In this document: positions 37,644 through 49,900 of the stretch, piece after piece
Layout of the letters: each line of letters begins with the position of its first letter
Numbering within the stretch: the stretch's first letter is position 1
Notes under the pieces: generated by a model
Seen by the model: only the letters and a program-made list of their open reading frames with translations
What the model was told of the DNA's origin: nothing
Databases searched by the model: none
Program-made: the position numbers and the translations under genes
Assembly (NCBI RefSeq): GCF_040115645.1
Contig: NC_089542.1
Coordinates: 4,774,001-4,838,000, forward strand
DNA from: Euwallacea fornicatus
Taxonomy: Eukaryota > Arthropoda > Insecta > Coleoptera > Curculionidae
Direction of reading: 5' to 3'
DNA: 64,000 nucleotides

Positions 37644-40600
37644 TCTGCACAACTGAATAATGCGGGTGCTTAACTGCCTAATAAATGAATTTTCTAAGTG
37701 GGTTTTTTATAACTAGCTCTGGCCATATATTGGTTATTCCCCATTGATTTGTAAGCGTCGGAGTTAGTAGAGGTTATCATAACGTAATTTAAACACATAT
37801 TAGTCATATACATAACAAACAGAATAAATTAATTTTTTATGGGGTTTTCTTTCATATCATATACAGATTTTTTTTCTGGACACGCGCAATACATCCTATT
37901 AATCGCAGATTTTTTTTATGATCTGGCAACGTTCTCCACACAAGTTTTGAGGGTAATCCTGTATATATTAATCTTAATTTTTTTCTGAAATAAATACCAA
38001 GCTTTACGTTGCCATATCCTCGATTAATCTAGTTTATCTCCAAGCGTCGTTGATCGCTATTAACTATGTTTGCACTACACACACTTAAGCTTTCTAATTT
38101 GTCACTCGATCTAGCAGCGTCGCCTATGTGGGAAGTACTGATGAGTTTTGAAGTTTTGATGGATGTCTGTATTAATGAAATAAACAAATGCCAAACACGG
38201 TCCGGTATTTTTAGAATCGAACAAAATTCAGACATTTTTTTATTTTTTTATGGAAATGGAAACTTTTTTAAAATTTGATATTCCTTTTGAAAAACGCAAG
38301 ACATAAGGTTATTATTTTTCAAAAACGGAAAATTTTTGTAAATATTTTTTAAAACCAACCATGAGCCGCTACTGAATAAAACCCTTGGAATATTTGGCTG
38401 TCGGCGCCCCAGGTTTTTAATTGTCTACCTTTGTACCTTATTTTTGTTAAAATTTAACTACGGCTACTCTGGATGCACGCAGTTTCTATGAAAATCTCAC
38501 GTCCTCAAATCTCACATCTTGGGGAAACCAACCGTAGGCGTCACGCTGCCATTTCTCCATTAACTCAAAATCGTAAAATCTCAGAATTTTTTATTTTGTA
38601 TTTTTAGCAATTGTATTAAAATCAAAACACATTAATATAATAACTACACAAAGTAAAAGATTTATATATTCCTATTGACTTACCAAGCACGAATTAACCA
38701 GAATTTAAGCATTTAATGAAAAGTACCAAACCAATTCATATGAAACTATGCAAGAACTTGGCATTTTTTCATACACAATTAACTATGACATCGATCTATA
38801 ATAATTAATTATATAATTGTAGTAAGTCATTTGTTTATAAAAAAAATAATTAATATTTATAGTAAATTATGCGATAAATTTGTCTTGGGACAAAAAATTG
38901 TAAGTAGTGAGCCATCTAACGGTCAATAGCAAAACGAACCGAAACGGATAGGTTAGGAAACTGTTGCCCTCGGTATTTACACAACTGTTTCACAGATATC
39001 GCAGCATAGTTTCTGAAGGGTAATTAAGTTTCTTTCTACCAATTTTAAGATTAAGTTTAGGGAATTATCGTACCTGCTACGCTTCTCACTCAGACATCTA
39101 AACCACGAATTCATTACTTCACCACATAAAAAGTCGCTTTATATTGTCAACTTTATTTACATGAACTTTAGCGTTAAAATAGTTTTTAAAACCGTTATAT
39201 TTGAGTATCGACAGTTCATATATGTTTTGAATATATATTAACAAGTTTTGATTGGCATGTTGCTAATTTTGACAAGAAGATACGGGTCAGGACTGTTGTT
39301 TTCTTGTTTGCTTGATCTTGAGAAGCCATAGTAATGATTGAAATCAACTACAAATAATTGATAATAAAAACATTTATTTATAAATTGTTAAATTGTCTAC
39401 ATGTCTGCGAATTACCTTAATGTCAGTTTAATCGATTTTTTAGGTAAAAAATGTTCCTGATATCCAACTGAACAGCAAAACCAAAATATTGGGTTGTCCA
39501 ATTCGAATTCAGGCTATGGGATATCAGTGCTCCATTGTATGGCTACTACCAACCAACCAACCAACCAAAACTCATTGAAATCAAAACACTGAATTTTTGC
39601 TTAATTTTTGAAGGTAAAATTTTCATCTACCCCACTATTTTTTGATGACCAAATTGTCGTAAACTACGAGAATTTTAAACCGAAAAAACTCCATTTGCAC
39701 TGAGGTCAAAGTTAGCCAGAACTCTAAATGAGCTAATTTAGGAAACTTTTGCCATATAAATTACTTTACTACTTTAGCTTGCGTGGTTTCTGAAATATTT
39801 TTCCTTAATGAGCTTCACAATCCTACGTTTTGCGGCAATTGAAACAACAACCAATTTTTTAAACAATTTTATTATTGGAAGAATCATCACGTTAACATTA
39901 CAATTAAACTCTGAAGCAATAATTGTTAAATGCTGAATATTGTTTATGAGGAAAGGCGCATAAGAATTTTGAAAAAAAGTTCAAGTAGGTTTTTTTGACT
40001 CTTGGCGTCAGGTTTCAATTCTCGCAATTACTGCCCTGAAATCTAGGTAGATTCTTTCCGCCCCATTAAGTTTAGTTTGGCTATTCACACATAGAGGATG
40101 ACTCCACCCAATTATAGATTTCTTTGCACTAAAATGGTGCACTTGGCACATAGATGGCGCCACACTAAAAAATTTTTGCTAAACTTACTCTTTAAAAGAA
40201 CCCAATCGACAAAGTGATCGTTTTATCAATATTTCATAAAGTATTAATCTTTTATTACCTGTCTTCTTATGGTCATTTAAAGGATTTTCTAGGGAATATG
40301 AAAAGAAAGAATTATGGACCTAAACTTTAAGTAGATAAATTCAACGTCCCCAACGAACTCAATTTAGGTCTTCCTCTCCTTCCCTCTTCTTGTTTCCAGT
40401 GCTGGTAAGAATCATTTCTGATTCTGGCCACATTGAAAAACATATTTGAAGCCGGGAAAATAGCGTCGGTGGATTGGAAAAATGAAAATACCCGCCACGT
40501 ATATTACGTTATTGTACAATATACTTAATAAATAAAACAAAGGATTAAAAGTTGCATAATTTAGTCGACAAAATCTTGTGCTTATCACTTAGATCACAAA

Positions 40601-40980
40601 TATTTCCATTTCCAAGTGTCCATCGTGTGTTTTACAATATGTCTGCGATATTGCTACAGGATGACCAGCTTTAAAGCCAGATTTACAACCAACTCATTTC
40701 CCATTGATACGAAAAAAAAGTTTTTTACAGGCTAACAAATCGAAAGATGCAGGTTGAAAATCTTGTGTGTCTCTTTGGATCGTTGTTGTCACTTTCCGCC
40801 ACAATCGCAACTATTTAATTGAAATTTGACAACAATAAAAAAAGAAGGACATTTGAGAGTTACAGTGCAAAAAGTCTTTTTCACTCTATTTACATGTTCG
40901 TCATTTTTACACGAATCTTCGCGTTTGCGTCCATTGTGTGCACAGACACATTTGAAATTGATTTAATTCTAAGAAAGTCG
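37644..40980. other. AT-rich intergenic region
   Basis: No conserved exon was recognised. A (CCAA)n run lies at 39,549-39,568. Remaining ORFs are short and of low complexity. Confidence 0.4.
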
Positions 40981-40983
40981 CTG

Positions 40984-43900
40984 TCAATCAAGAACCACCA
41001 CTTGGAGGGGATCCAGTTTGGTCTTCAAAGTTCGCCAAGGTTTTCGCGCTGCACGTCGTAGGTCTGCAGACGGTATTTGACGTCTAAGTTTTCTGCAAAC
41101 ATAACCGAGTTAAGCATTGCTTTATGCAATAGAGGATGCAACCTTCAATTCCTTGAAATTACACAAATCGAAACTTTTATAGACCCTATATGTTCTGATA
41201 GAACTAAGAACCCTAACAACGGTATTTTACCAACTTTAAGGAATTTTTCCCTTATCCTGAATATAACTTTTGCCACTGCTCAAATTTAATGTTGCAGGAA
41301 TCAAAGTGAAAATTTCACTTACTTATTAGATTCAGTCGCCTTGAAGTAGAGGTCGTCAGGCGCGTCCATCCAGCTGATCACCTGTTTGCGCCCCGACCCG
41401 GAGCGCGTCATCTGCGCAATCTTCGGCTTGCCGTTCACCTGCGCCATCTGCCGGTGAGGCATCAGACCCGGGGGTAGCTGTGCCTGCGCCGCCATCATGG
41501 CGACTTGGTAATGCTCGGCCGCCGAAGGTGTTACGGATAATGGGCTAGGGAGGGGCGGAACCCCGGGCAGTGCCGGGGGCAGGACCGTCGGATGGCGGCC
41601 TGAAATCGGCACCGACTCCTTCGCCATGCGCTTCGACGAGGGAGCGTTTAGGGAGGAACCTGCCCAGAGGGAAAAATGACCAGTGCTCGTTTTAGATAAC
41701 GATCAGTGCATTTCAGCTTATGAAGGAAGTTGTCAATGTGGAGTTTTCAAAAATTGTACACAATAGCTTTGTTACTTGTTATTAAAACTCTCGTGAAGTT
41801 TTTAGCACGTACAACAAATGAAGTAAATGACACTTACCGTCGTCCCAATCCAAGTCGGAGTAGAAGCCAATATAAATGAAACGAATGTCAGCAGTGTTAA
41901 GTATTAATTATTAGCGTTCTTGTAAATTTTATAATGATAAATTAAACGCCACTACGACTAGGTGAAAAATGAGAGGTGAAAAAGGATTTTTCTTCGATCT
42001 AGATACCTCATAAAACTAGTAGTCGATTATTTTGTTAATAATATCAGATACAACCATTGATTACTATGAATAACTTTTGGTCGTTTTTGAAGAACTTATT
42101 ACTAATTCAGATTGTTAATTAGTTGTCGAAATTGGTAAAAATATCCCATAATCATGGAAAGATTTCAAACATACCTCCCTCCGCAATTTACCACAAGTTC
42201 ATTACTGATATAATAAACAGAAGAGTAAATGATTGCTCAATTTTCGCTAATTGAAGATCCGGCTCCTTCGCCATTACTTTGTTACTTTTTAAATGAATTC
42301 TCACCATTACTTTATCTTTTATTTTCGTGTTAATCAAATTTCTTACCACTGTAATTTATTTCGAACATTCGACTATAGGAGGCAAAAATAAATATAACGT
42401 ATTTACTCGAAAATCAAGTCGATTAGACTTGAAACGTGACAGACCTGACCTCACTTACACCTAGTAACATCGAAGAAACATCCCTCAAAATCCCTTGCGG
42501 CTAAAGAACATACTTACTATCAATACCATTCAATTCTTCGTAAGTTTTCCGCTTCAGCGACGGAGACATATTATTAAGGGGAATTTTTTCAGCTTCAGGT
42601 TTATTGGGCACTCGTTCGTAGAGCAAACTACCATCGGCAGCTTTGGGCGGTTTCGGGAAAGCCACCACGTCCGGTTGCGGAAGTAGCGCCTGGAGAAAAG
42701 TGTTAATAACTATCAAACAACCAGCAAATTACCTGCTTAAACCAGGGGAAAACCTTCATACCTTATCCGTCAAAATCAGCCATTGCGGCGTCGCTCCAAC
42801 GGGTCGACCCAATCGAGATGCAATCACTGTCACACTCCCTCTATTCCTCTTCCTATACAAAGTGAGAGTTTGCAGTTCTTGTTGCGACTTGTTGGCCTAA
42901 AACAAAACACAATAATTGAAAGCAAACATGGATTGCGCAAAGGCACCATTTGAGTCGCACACTCCGTCTTGACTGCCTGAATGTTGATGGCGAACGAGGG
43001 ACATCTAGCGGCATGCCGTGGCCGCATTATATTCCGACATAGGCGGCGTGACAGTCGCGTTAGCGGCGTCGTCAATAAATAAAACGCTGTCCGCGTCTTC
43101 ATTACGGGACGCGGAGACCCCGCGCGCACCGCTATCCCGTGAGCAGTGGCGTAGTGCCTGCCTAGATGGGCTTTGAGCTTAAATTCTAAACGAAACATTA
43201 CATTAGATGGCAACATGGCAGGGGAGCACAAATTATGCACCTTTTCCACAACCTCCAATATTACACCGATGCGGCCTGTGCCCCATTCCCTTGTCGTCTT
43301 CGACGTCGCTACCGGACCTCTTTTTACCGCCGCTCTCAAAATCCATCGCGTCTCCGAACCTCGTGGGAATCTTCAACCCGCCATACTTTTTCCAGTACGA
43401 CCAACACTGCTGACACAGCCTGCATTGCATATGTGACGGCCCCCACGCATACCATTGAGTGGAGCCCGTGACTGAAAAATTCGACACCGTTAGTAAGAAT
43501 GATATTTCATCACGTGACACACCGCAAAAACACTTTGGACCAATACATCAATCGAAACAATGATACGAAGCAGAGTTTTATCCTCTTGATACACGTACTA
43601 GATCATTAATAAATATATTGGCCATGGTGGAGAAAATCAAGCTTTGAAAGGGCTGTCTATTTGTCAGAACATCGATAGGAGATTTTCTGCATATGACCAG
43701 TCTATCGCTCTAGTTTTCAGAATGTCGATGGCGGTTGATATGAGAAAGAAATTGCAAAATGGCGGTGATGCAGACCAATCAAATGCCACATATCCTTAAA
43801 CGTAAACTGGATATGGGAACGAAGGGCTCAATGATCTTTTGTTTCAGTTTTCAGTATTATTTATTTAGTAGAAGAAACATGAACTGGACACCCGGTTATA

Positions 43901-46900
43901 TTCAACATTGGCTGAGGCTGCAAGGGAGCCTTTTTTACTGTTTACTCCAAAAATGGTTTATATGTTGTTATATGGTTGTCATTTTCCACACGTAAGGGTT
44001 ATTGGAGCCAAAAATTGTATGCTAACCTATACACTAATAAAAATTTATTTCAAATTTATTGGTGCCCATGTACCTTCATTTGGAGCATTTCCGGCTTCAG
44101 TATATTTTTCGCAGATTCTAACGTATTAATTCCATGCTTACCATTACAAGATTCGCATGCCTTCCCCCCCAATGAGACCACGGGTTCACCTGTACCGTTG
44201 CTGTTTCCATTCAGCACGCCCTTATTGTTGTTGAGGGCCGCTGGATTTGGCTTGTTGCTGAAACGAAGCGGGGTTAGATTTCGTTGAGGGAACTTAAAGA
44301 TTTAATACGAACTCACTAGTTAGGAATGTAGACTTGCTTCAGCTTCGATTCCGCCTCCACTGCCTTCACTCTTTTTTGTTGTACATATCTAAAATTTTGA
44401 GAGATCAGGGCGCGAAAACTGAATTGTTACGCAAGATTTCTCGCTTTATAAGAAGCGCAGAAACATTTCCTCATAAAACAACTTGAAAAATAATACTAAC
44501 TCAAATTATGACCTAAAATGGTATTTTAGTTTAAATTTACTGCCAGATTTGTCCACCAGGGGTCGCGTTTTATATACCCTTAGAAATGGTACTTATCTTC
44601 AAATGCTTTTTTTCAACTAAGATGACAGCGAGGTCAGTTTTGACATACCGATCATGCAGTTCGAAAAACCCCTAACTTCGTTATTTTCAACGATAAAACT
44701 CCTGCATACAGTACTATTTAGAACTCAACCTACCGATCAGTCGTTTTCCACATATAGTAGTACTCTATAATGTTCTTCAGGGTCTTCCACGGCAGGAAGT
44801 CCTGCCGGATATCGTTGAAGTCTTTTCCGTACTTATCTAAGGCCTCCTCAAACAAATTTGCCTCGGATGCACTCCACTCCTCCATCTCATCGCGGCACAA
44901 TACCGGACCGCTGGACGGCACCAAGGAACACATCGCACTCGCCAGATCGTACTCGTGTCGATGCAGCGTGTCCATCGCATGAAACAGCGTGATGTCCCGA
45001 CTGGCCGCGGCCGCGGACATGTGCAACGAGGGCTGTTTGACGCTCGAACTGCAGTCGAGCGCGCGCGCGAACGTTCCGACACTCCGCGACACCACGAGCA
45101 CTTGGTCTATCTGCCGGTCCGTGAGGTTGTGGCCTGGGGTCCACACGAGGGTCTCCGTCTCCGTCTGGTCGCGAGGGTCACACTCGCCCTCGCGCAACAG
45201 GGGCTGGATGTCGCACTGATAGCGGCTGCCCACGCGAATCTCGCCCTTATCAGCGAGCAAAGTTTTCTGCGTGGGATCGTAGACGAGGCAGTAGAAGAAC
45301 ATGTCGTCCTTGTTGAGGTATGCCGAGAGGGCCTCGGTTTCGTTGAAAAGGGTCACGGAGCATTTACCGCGAATGTGAGTGGCTGGCAGAGTTTCCACCT
45401 GCGAAGACAGCCGAACTTAAGAACTCTGAATTAAAGTAGCTTAAATACGAGGAAAATTGCCTCATAAATAGTGGAAATGAGGGATGTACCTGTCTCGACA
45501 GGAACAATTCTCTATGCTTCATCTGATGTCGCTGCTTTGGACTTAGCAGATCACTGGACAGGGAGGAATCGGACATTGGACTACCATTCGTTTCATCTAA
45601 GGCACCTGCAACAAAATAAATCTTGTCTTAATTCACTAACACCAATTGCTGTAGATAGAAGGCGATTTAAGCAAACGATTTAATAAATCTGATTTAACAC
45701 GCTTTCATCTGAATTGTGGTCAATATAAACAAATTTAATAAAATTAAATGACGATTTACGTACACTGAAATTAACTTTTTGACCAAATTTATCAATAAAA
45801 TCAATTCATTAGGAAATTGACGAGGAATGTTTCAGTTTATTTCTTTTTGCCGTGCAATAGCATCCTGCACGTGTGCTCGTTAATAAATAACACCTTCACC
45901 TCTATAAATGAATTATTAAAATTCATCAATTTCGCCATGTACTGGCACGGCAAAATAACGGTTCGGCATAATTGGCGGAAGTCAAACAACACATAGATAT
46001 ACATAGCAATAAAATATTATGCATTTAAAGCCACAAAAACGAAACGGAATCGCCGTGGAAAGGCGACAGGCAACACAATGCAAATCTGCCAAAGACGACG
46101 TTTCGGACATTTGATGCACTCATCAAGCAAATTGGATGAACAAAAAAAAAAACAAAAACGCGAGGACAAAGATTAGCATCATTCATCCCGGCCAACAGGC
46201 AGCAATACCACCCCGCGTCTGCATTCTTACATATTGATCTGCCGGGGCGGGAAGTGGCCCACCACCCACCACCCCTCTCGCCCTCCACACTACCCCCGGC
46301 CCACACGAGGGTTGGAGGTCGTTTTTCGGCGGTGCAAAAAATTTAATTAAATCTACGCAGCCCGTTTCTATCACATCGGACAAAATTTCGGATTTTTCCT
46401 CCTTCGGCTTTACCTGCCCACACTCAGTGTATAGGTAGAGCGGGTGTCATGACTTTAATAAAATACATACTGTCGTTATCGATTCGACCGGAGCAACCCC
46501 AGACAGATGTGTCGGGAGATATGAAGGTGGGGTCGGTGTAATTATTTTTCCTAAAGTAAGTAAATGTGCGTTGTTGTTTGGGATTTATCGACCGCGGCTG
46601 GGATGGGGGGGTGGGCGGGGGGTCCGGAAGGGGGGAGGGGTGGATGAGAGGAAATTGAGTTGGGTTTTAATCAGCATCTGCAACTGGGACAAAATAATCT
46701 TTTTGTTTTTCAAAATTCCATAAGATGGAATTATGTGGACCACTGGTGAGTGGTGCAGATGGGAAAGATTAGTAGGGGGAAACGCAACTGAATCTTGAAT
46801 ATTCATGCGGGAGGGGGCACAGCCCTAGTCCCAATTTAGAAATTTTCCTTATTTAAGGAAGTCAAAAATTTCAAAATTTTTCGGTTTTGTAAAATCAGCA

Positions 46901-49900
46901 CTCTTGTTTATTTTCTTTTTGGGATCGGTTATCGCCTCAACATTGAGCCCGACACCTCACAATTTATTCCTCTTTTTAAAGCGCTTAGTATAGATTAAAT
47001 AACTGGTGCAGCATAGTACATTAAGATAAAGGTATTTTTCAAATTTATTTTTCCCCACTTAATGTTTTGTTGTCGAAGACCACTAAATATTTATATATAT
47101 ATATACAAAATTGCGTATCACAATGTTTTTAAACCAAGCAACTTCTGGTACTATTTATTTAATTTTTACCTTTTTCTCCAAGTTCATCGCTCTCCTGTAT
47201 TTAGTATATCTATATAACATTTTTTCCAGCAATAGCGTACCTCGCCTCTGCACACGATCAATTTTTTCCTAAAAATACCTCCAACAATAACACATTTTTT
47301 TTTTAATAAAAGAGCCTCTAATAGGTGACATTTCAATTTATATTTTTATTTTTATAAAAAATTAATTTTTCCCAGTAACGAAGACCCTTCAGAATTATTT
47401 CCCAGTACAGTCCTGTAATTATTTGGATGTCACTGAGATTTCAATTTTCCAGAGACCCGTTTCAAATTTCCTTTCTCAGAAATTCCCAATATCATTGACA
47501 ATTTTAATTACTCGTGGATGTTCTTGATGTGTCGTAATCGATTTACATGAAGTGAAATTCTGATTTTTCGATGTTTCTAAAAATCAGTGGCGTATTTGGC
47601 GCCGCAGAATTCCCACAAAATGTTTAAATATGAAAGATTTTTTTTAATAAAAAGGTTTTATCAATTTCTTATTAATTCCTTCGTACGTTACTGATTCCCC
47701 CAATACCGTTAATGCCAAATTAGAATTTTGACTATCACTAACTGCGGTAATCAATGACGTACTGTGTCTATATAGGTTTTATATAATTATTATAAATTTT
47801 GTATGGCGAACGACTTGTTTTAGTCGCTTTTGTTTTCTAACCGATTGATACTGATTTGTTCTTATAAAATTAATAGTTATATGATATTGATATTCACCAA
47901 TATCACAGGTGGATCTTTCAGTTTTAAAACTTAAAAAAAAAACTTACAATTATAAGTTTTTCATCAGTGGCACATATCTCGAATCTCAACCTCCACAAAT
48001 TTTTCACTATTTTGAGTTATAAATGATAAAATTATCGGTCGCACTTTTCACTTTTCAATTCACTCCTTTCGGTACGGCCTTCAATTTCATTTTAGTTTTT
48101 TTTTTCAAAATTGGATCTTGTACGCCTTCTCTTTTCGTGAATTAAAGTATATATTTTTGTTATTGTAAAGTATCTTTACAGCGCTTAAAATTGATTCAGT
48201 CACTGATGTATCATGTTGTTCACAGAACCGGCAATATTTTTGAAATTTTTTCTCCCTTAACATGAATTAAAAATTATCAAAAAGGGATATAACTTTACTA
48301 AAATCGTCTATTCTGCGCCCTTTGGTGATATTTAATGTATGTCTGTATGTAATTTATTTAAGAACTTTAAACATCCAGTATCACCACAATAGAAAAATGA
48401 CCAAACATACGTTAAAATAGCCCTTTATGGGATGGTTTTTAAGCTAGATTTTCCTTGAAATACGCAAAATTAAAATAATGAAGAATGCACCTCTTACCGT
48501 CTCGAAGATCATTGCCCCAAATTAAAGCTAATTAAAAATTATCTCAAAAAAAAAACAAAAAAAAAAGGATTAAATAATCGCAGAGGGCGAACACACACAC
48601 AAAGAGGACATCAGCAGCACCCATCCATCCGGAGCTGTGCCGCTCTGCATTCTTATATATTCTATTGATCTGGTGGGGGAGGGTCCTCCACCCGACCCCC
48701 GCCACCAGTGGGGAAAGTCGGGTGCGGGGAGAGCGTCGGGGGCCGCAGGGTCGCGGCCGTCCCCGCGGGTTGCGGGGCGACGTTCATTAGCCGGCGGGGG
48801 GCGGCGCGACAACACCGTGCACCACCGCCGAATCTGACCACTTCCCGCCGCTTCAACAGAGCGGTTATGCTGCTGTGGCTGCCGGGGAACGGCCGTTAAA
48901 TTGCCGAAAATTTCGACCACTATACTCAGTTCGTTACCCCCCTCCCTCCCCCTCCCTGCCCCCAAATTTAAATTTAAAATACGAAATATTTCAAAATGGT
49001 GGAAAAACAATTACAAACTGACTTATATCAACTATCTTCGAGATACATTTTTAGATGTTTTCATGTGTGGAAATTATCTCAACTTTTAGTAGCCCAAGTT
49101 TGGAGTTCTGTGACTAGTTTTACTTCTTAAAGCAACAAATTGAGAGTTCGAGTTCAGTTGAAAATAAAAAACGATTAGGAAAAGCAGTGACAAGTATTGA
49201 CATATTGACGCATACCAACTGTCATCAACGTCTATTTTCACATTTTCACGTCGTGATGATCTAACACTTTTTTGTTCAAAATTACGGACTATAGTCAGTT
49301 TCATCTTTCAGAGGGCATTGCCCAAGTCCAGCACTCTTGCGAAAGGACAATAGATACTGGGCAACTGCGACTGACACTTGCCAAGTAATTCGGCTCCTAC
49401 ATAAACAATCACAAACTTGCAGAGTAGCCCTCTCTGGATCCTCTTCGCAAAAAAGAGTAAATAACGACCCCACGCCGAGAGGGGTGTGAAATTGGCGCTC
49501 AATGAAACCGGCTGTAAAATTAAATCGGCGAAATGTGCAACGACATAATGCCCCTTAATAAAGTCGACCCCTTTCGAGGAGCCCCGGCGCTCCGATACGG
49601 GCAAAAAATGTGGAGACTGGACGCCGGGAGCGCTCCCGAGGGCGTTGCGTGCCTAAACGCTATCAACACTCTGTTTTTGAGTGGCACCTCCAATCACTAT
49701 AGCAGATCTAATGAGACACATGAATGTCAAACGTGATGACAGCGAGTACTACTTTTTTAAGTTACGTAACACCTACGTAAATAAAACAAACGACGGTACA
49801 ACTGCATAAGCATCAATATGAGCATAAGCTAACGACTTTTGACGAATCGATAGATTGAAGTTGTTCTTATCTTATCGCGTGTTATAGCGAATATATTAGG

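Noticed and set aside
41838..41880. Extra MTA exon ending GACGACG|GTAAGTG
   Set aside because: The donor is good and the frame acidic, but no AG acceptor in workable phase lies upstream. Exons 10 and 11 join in phase without it.
43067..43150. Another copy of the foldback repeat (GTCAATAAATAAAACGC ... CTATCCCGTGAGC)
   Set aside because: The stretch lies inside MTA exon 8 and is fully explained as conserved coding sequence. The inverted right end is missing.
44837..45434. Several overlapping ORFs on both strands with GC-rich composition
   Set aside because: All are shadows of the single large MTA exon encoding ELM2 and SANT.
48570..49010. 146-codon minus-strand ORF in GC-rich DNA
   Set aside because: ORFs are open on both strands here because of G/C-rich composition. 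The Pro/Arg-rich product has no recognisable domain.
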